Of a stretch of DNA of 14,044 nt, positions 1 to 7,230 are shown piece after piece. Position 1 is the stretch's first letter. Each line of letters opens with the position of its first letter. Made by a program: the position numbers and the translations under genes. The notes beneath the pieces are model-generated. The model did not search any database and had not been told where the DNA came from. It worked only from the letters and a program-made list of their open reading frames with translations. The stretch is from contig JAQGJZ010000508.1 in NCBI GenBank assembly GCA_028290385.1, forward strand, positions 1 through 14,044. The letters run 5' to 3'. Source of the DNA: Enterovirga sp. (lineage in GTDB: Bacteria; Pseudomonadota; Alphaproteobacteria; Rhizobiales; Beijerinckiaceae).

Positions 1-1604
1 GGTGGCGGCGAGGAGGTCGCCCATTCCAGCGTGCCCGCGTCCCACGGATTGTCGCCCGCGACGGCGCCGTGGCGCCGGCTCCACAGCACGTTGCCGAGAA
101 ACAGGACGAAGCTGATGAAGAACAGCAAGGAGCCGAGCGTGGAGACGAGGTTCAAGTTCGCCCAGCCCATGTCGGCCGTGTAGGTGTAGACCCGGCGCGG
201 CATCCCCTGCACGCCGAGGATGTGCATGGGAAAGAACGCGACGTTGAAGCCGATGAACGCGAGCCAGAAGTTCCACACCCCGACCCGCTCGCTCATCATG
301 CGGCCGGTGAATTTCGGAAACCAGAAGTAGATCGCGCCGAGCAGCGGGAACACCGCGCCGCCGATCAGCACGTAGTGGAAATGCGCGACAACGAAGTAGG
401 TGTCGTGCACCTGGGTATCGATCGGCACGGACGCGACCATGATGCCCGACATGCCGCCGAGCACGAAGATGAAGAAGAACCCGATCACGAACAGCAGCGG
501 CGTGCGGAACACCGGTTTGCCGTCCCAGAGCGTCGCGATCCAGCAGAAGATCTGAAGGCCGGAGGGCAGCGCGATCAGCATGCTGGACGCGGTGAAGAAG
601 CTCGCCCCGAGCTGGGGCAGCCCGGTCGCGAACATGTGGTGCACCCACAGCCCGAAGCCGAGAAAGCCGGTCGCCACCAGCGCCAGCACCAGGGCCAGAT
701 AGCCGAACGCCACCCGGCGCCCGAACGCGACCACGATGGCCGAGACCATCCCGGTGCCCGGAATGAAGATGATGTAGACCTCAGGGTGGCCGAAGAACCA
801 GAACAGGTGCTGCCACAGCAGCGCGTCGCCGCCCTCGGCCGGGTTGTAGAACTGGGTGCCGACGAGCCGGTCCAGGATCAGCGTCGTGGACGCGAACATG
901 ATGGCCGGCATGGCGAACACGGTCATGACCGCGGTGACCAGCATCGCCCAGACGAAAAGCGGAATGCGGTCCAGCGACATGCCGGGCGCGCGCTGCTTCA
1001 GCACCGTCACGATGATCTCGATGGAGACGCACAGCGCCGCGATCTCCGTGAAGGTGATCATCTGCGCCCACACGTCGGCGCGCTTGCCCGGCGAATATTC
1101 GGGGCCTGACAGCGGCACATAGGCAAACCAGCCGACATCGGGCCCGATGTTCAGCATGAAGGCGAGCCAGACGAAGATGCCGCCAAACAGAAACACGTAA
1201 TAGCTGAAGGCGTTGAGGCGCGGGAACGCGATGTTCCGCGTTCCGACCATCAGGGGCACGAGGTAGATGGCCATCGCCTCGCCGATCGGCACGGCGAAGA
1301 GAAACATCATCGTCGAGCCGTGCATCGTGAAGAGCTGGTTGTAGAGGTCCGGCCCGACCACCCGGCCTTCCGGCTGCGCGAGCTGCCAGCGCATCACCAG
1401 GGCCGAGATCCCGGCCAGAAACAGAAAGATGAAGCAGGTGACGACGTAGCGCCGGCCGATGATCTTGTGATCGACCGTCGAGAGCCGGCCGATGATGCCG
1501 GATGCGCTGCCCCAGGTCTTCGCCAGTCGGCGGCGCAGTTCGGCATCGTCGAGCGCCGTGTCGCGGACGTCGTGCGGGTCGCCTGCCAGAGCCGCGTTGC
1601 TCAC
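1..1604 (-). CDS. ctaD: Cytochrome c oxidase subunit I (caa3/aa3 type, A1 family), 3' end outside window
   Basis: Catalytic subunit of a proton-pumping haem-copper oxidase in the inner membrane, reducing O2 to water. About 534 residues are present with many hydrophobic segments. The haem a ligand His95 lies in TMHGS. GHPEVY at 272-277 supplies CuB ligand His273, the D-channel glutamate Glu275 and the cross-linked Tyr277, which marks the A1 type. CuB ligands His322 and His323 are in VHHMF, and His408 and His410 in AHFHY are the haem a3 and haem a ligands. The GTG start overlaps the subunit II stop as GTGA, indicating translational coupling. The C-terminus leaves the window after the typical WATSSPPP stretch, so a fusion to subunit III cannot be excluded. 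No subunit III gene is visible; it may lie further downstream. Confidence 0.97.
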   Translation of the reverse strand, partial: MSNAALAGDPHDVRDTALDDAELRRRLAKTWGSASGIIGRLSTVDHKIIGRRYVVTCFIFLFLAGISALVMRWQLAQPEGRVVGPDLYNQLFTMHGSTMMFLFAVPIGEAMAIYLVPLMVGTRNIAFPRLNAFSYYVFLFGGIFVWLAFMLNIGPDVGWFAYVPLSGPEYSPGKRADVWAQMITFTEIAALCVSIEIIVTVLKQRAPGMSLDRIPLFVWAMLVTAVMTVFAMPAIMFASTTLILDRLVGTQFYNPAEGGDALLWQHLFWFFGHPEVYIIFIPGTGMVSAIVVAFGRRVAFGYLALVLALVATGFLGFGLWVHHMFATGLPQLGASFFTASSMLIALPSGLQIFCWIATLWDGKPVFRTPLLFVIGFFFIFVLGGMSGIMVASVPIDTQVHDTYFVVAHFHYVLIGGAVFPLLGAIYFWFPKFTGRMMSERVGVWNFWLAFIGFNVAFFPMHILGVQGMPRRVYTYTADMGWANLNLVSTLGSLLFFISFVLFLGNVLWSRRHGAVAGDNPWDAGTLEWATSSPP

Positions 1605-2608
1605 TTCAGGCTCTCCAGATAGGCCGAGATGGCGTTCAGCTCGTCGGGCGACAGCTTGATCGTCGGCATGTTCACGCCGGGCTTGATGCTGTGGGGATCC
1701 ACGATCCAGGCCGCGAGATTGCCCCGGCTCATCGGCAGCGCCCCGGCCGCGAGGTAGCGGCGGCTGCCCACATGCGTCAGGTCGGGCGCGATCTTGCCGC
1801 CGGCATTGGTGCCGCGGATCGTGTGGCACATCGCGCAGGGCCCGGCCGCGAAGGCCGCGAGGCCCTGCCGCCGCTCGTCATCCTCGGGCTGCCTCGCCTG
1901 GGCGATCTGCCCGTCCCGCCAGCGCTCGAACTCCTCCTGGCTCTCGGCCACGACGAGGATGCCCATATGCGCGTGCTGCAGGCCGCAGAACTCGGCGCAT
2001 TGCCCGCGATACACCCCGGGCCGCTCGGCCGTGACCCGGAGCTGGTTCTCGCGGCCGGTGATCGCGTCGAGCTTCCCGGTCAGGCTCGGCACCCAGAAGG
2101 AGTGGATCACGTCGCTCGAATTGAGCTTGAAGTTGACCGGCTGCCCGACCGGGATGTGGATCTCGTTCGCGGTCGTGAAGGAGCGGGACGAATCCTGGCT
2201 CTCGTAGCGGACCTCCCACCACCATTGGTGGCCGGTCACCCGAATGGTGACGGCCTCCTCGCGGGGGCCGAACAGCCGGCGCTGGCCGGCATAGCTGAGC
2301 CCTGTGAGAACCAGCACGACAACCAGGGTCGCGGCCACGAGGCTGCCGACCACGTAGCCGGTCCGGCGATCGAACCCGGGATCGATCGTCAGCGGGTCGT
2401 GCAACTCCCGGCCCGGGCGGCCTCTGCGCGCCACGAAGACCGCGACCATCACGGCCGCCCAGATCACGACAAGCAGGATCGTGAACAGGATCGTGAGCCA
2501 GGCGACGTGGCTCGAATCCGCGCTCGCGGTGTCGAGCATGTTCTGCCACCCCGCGCAGCCGCTCAGGGCGAGCAGCGCGCCGGCAGCGAGGAGGACCCGC
2601 CCGGCCAT
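1601..2608 (-). CDS. ctaC: Cytochrome c oxidase subunit II with fused cytochrome c domain (caa3 type)
   Basis: Electron-entry subunit of the oxidase, 335 residues. It has a lipoprotein signal with lipobox LSGC (Cys18), two membrane helices at about 35-60 and 84-105, then a periplasmic cupredoxin domain. The CuA site is complete: His169, Cys204, Glu206, Cys208, His212 and Met215, with the aromatic run QWWWE at 128-132. A C-terminal class I cytochrome c domain follows, with haem motif CAMCH (258-262) and probable axial Met314. This fusion defines caa3-type oxidases, which take electrons from a c-type cytochrome. The ATG lies 1 bp after the stop of the upstream lipoprotein cytochrome, and the stop overlaps the ctaD start by 4 bp. 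All key ligands are present, so it should be functional. Confidence 0.97.
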   Translation of the reverse strand: MAGRVLLAAGALLALSGCAGWQNMLDTASADSSHVAWLTILFTILLVVIWAAVMVAVFVARRGRPGRELHDPLTIDPGFDRRTGYVVGSLVAATLVVVLVLTGLSYAGQRRLFGPREEAVTIRVTGHQWWWEVRYESQDSSRSFTTANEIHIPVGQPVNFKLNSSDVIHSFWVPSLTGKLDAITGRENQLRVTAERPGVYRGQCAEFCGLQHAHMGILVVAESQEEFERWRDGQIAQARQPEDDERRQGLAAFAAGPCAMCHTIRGTNAGGKIAPDLTHVGSRRYLAAGALPMSRGNLAAWIVDPHSIKPGVNMPTIKLSPDELNAISAYLESLK

Positions 2609-2609
2609 C

Positions 2610-3173
2610 CTATTGCGGGGCCTGCCCGCCGGGCGGCACGTCGCCGCCCGCGATCGGCGGGCTCACCGGCCTGCGGCTTTCGGACGGACCGGGATGCATG
2701 TGGTCCGCCCGGGTCGGAGCCGCGTCGCTCGGGACGTTCCCGCTCATGGACCGCACATAGGCCGCGAGCTGCCAGATCTGGTCGTCCGGCACGCGGCCGC
2801 GGAAGGACGGCATGCCGTTCGGGCGCCCTTCGCGGATCGTCTGCACGATCTGCTCGATCGAGGCGCCATAGATCCACTTGTCGTCGATCAGCGGCGGGCC
2901 GATGTCTCCGCCCCCTCCCGGCGCGTGGCAGCCACTGCAATTGAACCACTGGAACAGCCGCTTCCCCTGGCTGAGGTGATAGGCGTTGTTCTCGTAATCG
3001 CGCCCCTTGCCGCTGGTCGCGACCACGGGCTCGTTCCCGCCCGGCGACAGTGCGGTCAACGCCACCGTCTCGCGGGTTTCCGAGGCGATCGGGTTTGCCC
3101 GGTATTCCCGTTCCTCGCGTTGGCAGGCGGCGAGCACCGGCACAAGAAGCAGGAGAAGGATGCGGCGGCTCAT
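2610..3173 (-). CDS. Lipoprotein cytochrome c, probable electron carrier from XoxF to the oxidase
   Basis: A 187-residue single-haem cytochrome c. The start is the ATG at 3173, which overlaps the xoxJ stop as ATGA and gives a clean lipoprotein signal ending LAAC (Cys17), so it should be anchored to a membrane facing the periplasm. The haem motif is CSGCH (79-83) and the probable axial ligand is Met121 in GMPSF. The fold resembles the cbb3-subunit-III-like cytochrome family. The C-terminal 40 or so residues are Pro/Gly-rich and look disordered, with a His-Met-His cluster at 158-160. Its place between the dehydrogenase genes and oxidase subunit II suggests it takes the XoxG role, but it does not obviously resemble classical soluble XoxG/cytochrome cL, so I give no symbol. 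The reading frame stays open upstream to 3956, but that part is antisense-like shadow. Confidence 0.92.
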   Translation of the reverse strand: MSRRILLLLLVPVLAACQREEREYRANPIASETRETVALTALSPGGNEPVVATSGKGRDYENNAYHLSQGKRLFQWFNCSGCHAPGGGGDIGPPLIDDKWIYGASIEQIVQTIREGRPNGMPSFRGRVPDDQIWQLAAYVRSMSGNVPSDAAPTRADHMHPGPSESRRPVSPPIAGGDVPPGGQAPQ

Positions 3174-3997
3174 CGGATCGCCCCCATCTGGGTCGGGCCC
3201 TCTTCCGCGCGGGGCACCCGGAATTCGGCCAGCACCCGGTCGATCGCCGCACGGTTGCGGGCGAGCGCGGCGTCGATCTCGTCGCGGAAGGCGAGATCGT
3301 CCTTCCGCACGCCCATGGACATGTCGAACACCATGGGCCAGCGCGGCCCGTCGAGCAGCGGCTCCACGAGCTTCACGCGGAGCGGGGTGTCCTGCCGGGC
3401 CGCGAAGTAGCCGGCCGGGGGACCCCACACGAGCGCCACGTCGACCTCGCCGGCCGCGACCGCCTGCACGATGCGGGCGCCGCTCCCCGCCCCGCCGTCG
3501 TCCGAGACGACACGGAAGCCGCGGACGTTGCCCGTGATGCCGCGCCGGGCGAGCGCGTGCGCGGGTGGCGTGTTGAAGCCATCGTCGCCGACGAGCTGCA
3601 CCCCGATCCGCAGATCGCGGAGCGCCGGGTCGTCCAGCGAGGCGACCTCGGGCCCGTCCGCGCGGGTCACGAAGGCATAGGCCGAACGGAACACGGGCGC
3701 GGTGGTGCGCAGCATCTCGAGCCCGCTCGGCACGCCGGGAATCAGATCGCAGAGGCCGCTGTTCAGCGTGTTGCGGATGAAGCCGCGACGCTGCGTCCAC
3801 CAGGTGTAGGACACGGTGGCGCCGAGGTCCTTCGCCAGGATTTCGACGATGCGGTTCTCGTAGCCCTCGCCGGCCTCGTTGGAGGCCGGGAGGTTCGCCG
3901 GATCCGCACACACGCGCAATTCGCGGGCGCCCGCCCCGCCCGCCAGGGCGAGCCATGCCGCCGCGAGCAGCGCCAGCTTACGGCAGGCGGAAGACAT
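3170..3997 (-). CDS. xoxJ: XoxJ-like periplasmic binding protein associated with a quinoprotein dehydrogenase
   Basis: A 275-residue protein with a Sec signal peptide (about 1-24, ending GGAGA) and a periplasmic solute-binding fold starting RELRVCADPANLP. That opening, the CD-IPGVPSG stretch near 82-92 and the position after a PQQ dehydrogenase match the quinoprotein-dehydrogenase-associated substrate-binding family that contains MxaJ and XoxJ (TIGR03871, from memory). Cys30 and Cys83 could form a disulphide. Members of this group are thought to help mature or activate the dehydrogenase rather than import a solute, and no ABC permease or ATPase gene is nearby. The start overlaps the last 20 bp of xoxF and has AAGGGCGGG upstream. 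The stop overlaps the next cytochrome gene by 4 bp. The exact function is inferred from family and context. Confidence 0.88.
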   Translation of the reverse strand: MSSACRKLALLAAAWLALAGGAGARELRVCADPANLPASNEAGEGYENRIVEILAKDLGATVSYTWWTQRRGFIRNTLNSGLCDLIPGVPSGLEMLRTTAPVFRSAYAFVTRADGPEVASLDDPALRDLRIGVQLVGDDGFNTPPAHALARRGITGNVRGFRVVSDDGGAGSGARIVQAVAAGEVDVALVWGPPAGYFAARQDTPLRVKLVEPLLDGPRWPMVFDMSMGVRKDDLAFRDEIDAALARNRAAIDRVLAEFRVPRAEEGPTQMGAIR

Positions 3998-5786
3998 ACA
4001 GCGTCCCGCCCTTGGTGGTGACGTCCTTCAGGTCGCGAACGGCGTTCACGAAGCCTTTCGCGGCCGTGCCGTCGCGGACGTCGAGGTCGCCCGCGACCAC
4101 GGCACCGGCCCAGCCCCCGACACCCGCGATGATGGCGACGTATTGGTGCCCGTCCGGCCCGCGATAGGTGGTGGGCTGCCCGATGATCCCAGAATCCGTC
4201 TTGAAGCGCCACAGGAGCTCGCCCGTGCGGGCGTGGACGGCTTTGAACCAGCCCTCCATCGTGCCGTAGAAGACGACGTCCCCGGCGGTCGCGAGCGCGC
4301 CGCTCCAGACGGGGAAGCTTTCCTTGATCTGCCAGGCGATCTTTTCGCCCGCGATGTCCCAGGCCGTGAAGGCGCCGCGATGCCCGCCCGGCCCCGCCTT
4401 CATGCGCAGCTCGGCCCCGATATACGGCGTCCCGGCGATGTAGTTCGCGCTGACGTTCTCCCAATCCATGCACATGTTCATGTGCGGCATGTAGAGAAAG
4501 CCCGTCTTGTTGGAGAAGGCGGAGGGGCTCCAGTCCTTTGCGCCGGGCGCGGTGGGGCAGATGTCGCGCACCACGCGGTTCATCTGCGGGGTCTTGTCCG
4601 CATTGTGGATCAGCGCGCCGGTCTTCAGGTCGACGCCGGTCGTCGCGGTGAGCGGGTGGAAGGGCTTCGCCGACAGGACTTCGCCGCTCACACGGTCGAG
4701 CACGTACAGAAAACCGTTGCGCTCGGGCCGGACCAGCACCTTCCGGTCCTGCCCGCGCCATTTCATGTCCAGCAGGACGTTCTCGTTGATGCCGTCCCAG
4801 TCGAACAGGTCGTGCGGGCTGAACTGGTAGAACCAGCGCGCCTGGCCCGTCTCCGGGTTGCGGGCGAAAACGCCGGCCGTCCACTTGTTGTCGCCCGGCC
4901 GCTGCTCCGAGTTCCAGGGGCCCGGATTGCCGGTCCCGTGATACAGCAGGTTCAGGTCCGGATCGAAGGACAGCCAGCCCCAGACGGTGCCGCCGCCCTG
5001 CTGCCAGGCGTCGGCGGGCCAGGTCTTCACGCCGAGGTCCTGGCCCTTGTCGGATTCGTAGAACGGCTTGAAGTCCGCGCCGATCAGCACGTCCTTGTCC
5101 GGCCCCGTGTTGTAGGCCTTCCAGGCGACCGCGCCGGTCTTCTCGTCGAGCGCCTGGATCCAGCCGCGCACGCCGAACTCGCCGCCCGAATTGCCGACGA
5201 AGACCTTCCCCTTGGCGAGCAGCGGCGCCATCGTCATGGTCTCGCCGTCGCGCACGTTGCCGAGCTTCGTTTTCCAGGCCTCGGCGCCGGTTTCGGCATC
5301 CACGGCGACGACGTTGCCGTCGAGGGTGGCGTAGAAGATCCGCCCATTGGAATAGGTCGGCCCGCGGTTCACCCAGTCACAGCAGGCGACCCCGAGGGCG
5401 GCCGCTTCGGGCTTCGGGTCGTAGCGCCATTTCAGCGGCGCGCCGGGCTGGGTGAGGTCGAGCGCGTAGAGAATGTTCGGGTAGGGCGCGACCACATACA
5501 TCGTGTTGTTCACGACGATGGGCGCCGATTCCTGGCCGCGATTGACGCCCATGGAGAACGTGAAGGCGACCTGCAGGCCCTTCACATTGTCCGTCTTGAT
5601 CTCGTCGAGCTCGCTGTAGCGGGTCGAGGCGTAGTTTTTCGCCGGCATGACCCACTGGCCGTCCTCGCGCGGGGCGGCGGCGGCGGGCGGCACGGGAATA
5701 GAACTCTCCTGGGCGGCGACCGCACCCGCGCACCCGAGCAGCAGCAGAAACGCCCAGGCCCATGCCGCCGTCCCGCGTCTTCCCAT
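3978..5786 (-). CDS. xoxF: PQQ-dependent alcohol (methanol-type) dehydrogenase, lanthanide form
   Basis: A 602-residue periplasmic quinoprotein with signal peptide 1-25 (AVAA-QES) and an eight-bladed propeller with repeated Trp-docking motifs. It oxidises a primary alcohol using PQQ. The vicinal disulphide Cys135-Cys136 that contacts PQQ is present. Probable metal ligands are Glu203 (GGEFGVRG), Asn287 (GTGNPGPWN) and catalytic Asp329. Asp331, two residues on (FDWDG), is the extra acidic ligand that separates lanthanide enzymes (XoxF, ExaF) from calcium MxaF, which has Ala there. A further Cys410/Cys439 pair may be the second conserved disulphide. YNTGPD and KPFY near 225-243 resemble methanol dehydrogenases, but the substrate and XoxF clade are not settled. 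The ATG has GAGGG six bases upstream. It starts the tight operon xoxF-xoxJ-cytochrome-ctaC-ctaD. Confidence 0.95.
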   Translation of the reverse strand: MGRRGTAAWAWAFLLLLGCAGAVAAQESSIPVPPAAAAPREDGQWVMPAKNYASTRYSELDEIKTDNVKGLQVAFTFSMGVNRGQESAPIVVNNTMYVVAPYPNILYALDLTQPGAPLKWRYDPKPEAAALGVACCDWVNRGPTYSNGRIFYATLDGNVVAVDAETGAEAWKTKLGNVRDGETMTMAPLLAKGKVFVGNSGGEFGVRGWIQALDEKTGAVAWKAYNTGPDKDVLIGADFKPFYESDKGQDLGVKTWPADAWQQGGGTVWGWLSFDPDLNLLYHGTGNPGPWNSEQRPGDNKWTAGVFARNPETGQARWFYQFSPHDLFDWDGINENVLLDMKWRGQDRKVLVRPERNGFLYVLDRVSGEVLSAKPFHPLTATTGVDLKTGALIHNADKTPQMNRVVRDICPTAPGAKDWSPSAFSNKTGFLYMPHMNMCMDWENVSANYIAGTPYIGAELRMKAGPGGHRGAFTAWDIAGEKIAWQIKESFPVWSGALATAGDVVFYGTMEGWFKAVHARTGELLWRFKTDSGIIGQPTTYRGPDGHQYVAIIAGVGGWAGAVVAGDLDVRDGTAAKGFVNAVRDLKDVTTKGGTLYVFRLP

Positions 5787-5948
5787 GCCCGACCCTCGAC
5801 TCGACGGCTTCTTGCGGCCGGCGTCATCTACTCTGGATCAACAGAACGGTTCCAATATATCGGCTGTTTCAGTACGGTCGTAGACCGTCAGACCACTAAC
5901 CCCGACGCCTCAGCAGCAGCCCCGCTGCCCAGCGAGACGAGCGCGGCG
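5787..5948 (-). promoter_or_regulatory. Intergenic region upstream of xoxF, probable promoter
   Basis: This 162-bp non-coding gap contains the most AT-rich patch seen in the dehydrogenase half. On the minus strand TTGGAA (5855-5850) could be a -35 box, with the weak AGTAGA (5832-5827) 17 bp on as a -10. That would leave a leader of roughly 30-40 nt before the GAGGG ribosome site of xoxF. A near-palindrome CCAATATATCGG lies at 5852-5863, and a perfect dyad lies just upstream. The -10 match is poor, so the exact promoter is uncertain. No strong terminator for the preceding beta-propeller gene is visible, so some read-through is possible. Confidence 0.4.
5874..5888. repeat. Perfect inverted repeat ACGGTC-GTA-GACCGT
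   Basis: Two 6-bp arms separated by 3 bp form an exact dyad. It sits about 18 bp upstream of the candidate -35 box of xoxF, a geometry suited to an activator site. A further GACC unit follows at 5892-5895, giving GACC-GTCA-GACC spacing. It has no T-run and a short stem, so it does not look like an intrinsic terminator. The bound protein is unknown. Confidence 0.4.
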
Positions 5949-6914
5949 TCACGGTACGGAGACCAGCCCCCAGGGCGCACGCCCGACCGGCACGGAGGCG
6001 ACCACCTGCCTCGTCGCCAGATCGATGACCGACACATCGCCGGAATTGCCGTTCGCCGCGTAAAGCCGGCGGCCGTCCGGCGAGAGGGCGAGGCCCCAGA
6101 CCCGCTGCCCGACGAGGTAGATGCGGGTGACCGCGAGGGTCCCGAGATCGACCTCCGCCACCCGGTTCGCCGGCCCGAGCGCCACATAGGCGCGTGAGCC
6201 GTCCGGGGTGAGCGCGACCCCGACCGCCTGGACGAGCTCGCGCGGCACGCCCGGGACCGAGAACGTCACGGTGCCCGCGGGCTTCCTCGACGCGACGTCG
6301 ATCACCGCAAGGGTGCCGCGGAGTTCGGAGGAGACGAGCAGGCGTCTGTTGTCTGGCGTGAACACGGCCATGCGCGGCCGGGTATCGACCAGGATGTTGG
6401 CAAGCAGCGTGTAGTTCGCGGCATCGATCAGGTGGACCATGCTGGTCGTCTCCGACGTGCAGGCCACAAGCTTTCCGTCCGGGCTGACCGCCATGCCCTC
6501 AGGCTCGACCCCGACCGGAACCTCCGCGAGGATTCTGTTCGCCGCGATGTCGACGACGGATACGGTGTTGTCGTCCTCGTTAGCGACGAACAGGCGCTTG
6601 CCGTCGGGGTGCACAGAGAAGCGCTCCGGATCGGTGCCGGAGGCGAGCCGGCCGACCACCTTGCGGCTCGGGATGTCGATCACGTCGAGGCGGTTGTCGT
6701 CGCCTACCGCGACATAGAGGAGCGTGCCGTCCGCGCTCACCCCGATGCCGCGCGGCCTGCGCCCGACCGGGATGGTGCCGGTCACCTTCAGGGTCTCGCC
6801 GTCGAGCACGGCCACCGTGTTGTCCTGCTCGTTGGTGACAAAGACCGTGTCGGCGAGAGCCGGCCCGGCGAGCCCCACGATCAGCAGTGCCGCGGCACGC
6901 GTCAGAACCGGCAT
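5949..6914 (-). CDS. PQQ-dehydrogenase-associated seven-bladed beta-propeller (YVTN repeats)
   Basis: A 321-residue secreted protein. The start at 6914 is chosen over an in-frame ATG at 6971 because it has GAGGGG five bases upstream and gives a clean signal peptide (MPVLTRAAAL to PALA, cleaved before DTVFV). The mature part is seven repeats of about 42 residues, each with a pattern like (Y/F)VAN..DNTVSVID....V.G.IPVG..P.G.A.SPDG, so a seven-bladed propeller is predicted. The match is to the PQQ-dependent catabolism-associated beta-propeller family (TIGR03866, from memory), whose members sit beside quinoprotein dehydrogenases. It lies directly before xoxF. It has no visible catalytic residues and its role is unknown; a scaffold or binding role is a guess. 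Its first codons overlap the end of a small upstream reading frame by 13 bp. Confidence 0.9.
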   Translation of the reverse strand: MPVLTRAAALLIVGLAGPALADTVFVTNEQDNTVAVLDGETLKVTGTIPVGRRPRGIGVSADGTLLYVAVGDDNRLDVIDIPSRKVVGRLASGTDPERFSVHPDGKRLFVANEDDNTVSVVDIAANRILAEVPVGVEPEGMAVSPDGKLVACTSETTSMVHLIDAANYTLLANILVDTRPRMAVFTPDNRRLLVSSELRGTLAVIDVASRKPAGTVTFSVPGVPRELVQAVGVALTPDGSRAYVALGPANRVAEVDLGTLAVTRIYLVGQRVWGLALSPDGRRLYAANGNSGDVSVIDLATRQVVASVPVGRAPWGLVSVP

Positions 6915-7102
6915 TGCGTCCCCTCGCGGTCGGGGCCGAGCGTATCGAGCTCGGACGTGCGGTGCAGGCATCCGGGCCGGGGCGGGACCGAGAGGAGCGG
7001 CCGCGGCCCGGGGATCTCGTCAGCGCCCGCCGGTGCGGCGCCCGAGGCCACCGCGATCGTGGCCAGGCTCTGGAAGAGCGCAAATGTCGGGCTGGTCTTC
7101 AT
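6902..7102 (-). CDS. Probable small secreted protein, unknown function
   Basis: A 66-residue reading frame starting MKTSPTFALFQSLATIAV. The N-terminus has a Lys, a hydrophobic stretch and a small-residue end (GAAPAGA, then DE), which reads as a Sec signal peptide of about 27 residues. The mature peptide would be about 39 residues, Pro-rich, with two cysteines (CLH and QCRF). Codons end in G or C almost throughout, as in the real genes here. The stop overlaps the beta-propeller start by 13 bp, consistent with coupling. The ribosome site is weak, and an upstream in-frame ATG at 7213 would hide the signal peptide, so I prefer 7102. I do not recognise a family. Confidence 0.5.
   Translation of the reverse strand: MKTSPTFALFQSLATIAVASGAAPAGADEIPGPRPLLSVPPRPGCLHRTSELDTLGPDREGTQCRF
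6920..6925 (-). promoter_or_regulatory. Shine-Dalgarno site fixing the beta-propeller start
   Basis: GAGGGG on the minus strand lies five bases before the ATG at 6914. It supports that start over the ATG at 6971, whose extra 19 residues (MPAPHVRARY...) would spoil the signal peptide. Confidence 0.7.
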
Positions 7103-7230
7103 CGGCCACGCGGCTGTAGCGGGTTCGCAGGTGCGGGCCAATCGTCCGGCCGCCGAGGCGGAAACTTCGCCCTTGCCTGTCCGGGTGCGGACGCGCATGA
7201 GCGCATCAGCCACAACAAAAGGCCAAAGCC
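7103..7230. promoter_or_regulatory. Divergent intergenic region between the xox and ggt/cob gene sets
   Basis: A 128-bp gap from which both transcription units must start if each has its own promoter here. I see no convincing -35/-10 pair on either strand. A direct repeat GCGCAT-GA-GCGCAT lies near 7194-7207. The only AT-leaning stretch is just before the ggt start (ACAACAAAAGG), which holds that gene's ribosome site. No cobalamin riboswitch features, such as a B12-box-like sequence, were recognised. Confidence 0.4.

Noticed and set aside
69..1109. 346-codon plus-strand frame rich in Glu, His, Asp and Arg, resembling a charged repeat protein
   Set aside because: It is the mirror of the transmembrane cytochrome oxidase subunit I gene; hydrophobic codons read backwards give charged residues.
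3174..3956. N-terminal extension of the lipoprotein cytochrome frame upstream of 3173
   Set aside because: It overlaps xoxJ in another frame, has shadow composition, and would bury the lipoprotein signal found at 3173.
5874..5888. Inverted repeat read as an intrinsic terminator of the beta-propeller gene
   Set aside because: The stem is only 6 bp and no T-run follows on the minus strand, so an operator-like role fits better.
3879..6197. Very long open frame of 772 codons on the plus strand
   Set aside because: It is antisense to xoxF, xoxJ and the beta-propeller gene. It is rich in Arg, Gly, His, Asp and Pro with no domain, as expected for a mirror frame in GC-rich coding DNA.
6915..6971. 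Longer start for the beta-propeller protein at 6971
   Set aside because: It adds an Arg/Pro-rich stretch before the signal peptide and lacks the strong GAGGGG site seen before 6914.
7103..7230. Cobalamin riboswitch before the ggt/cob genes
   Set aside because: The gap is only 128 bp and shows no recognisable B12-box-like sequence or the extended folding expected of that element.
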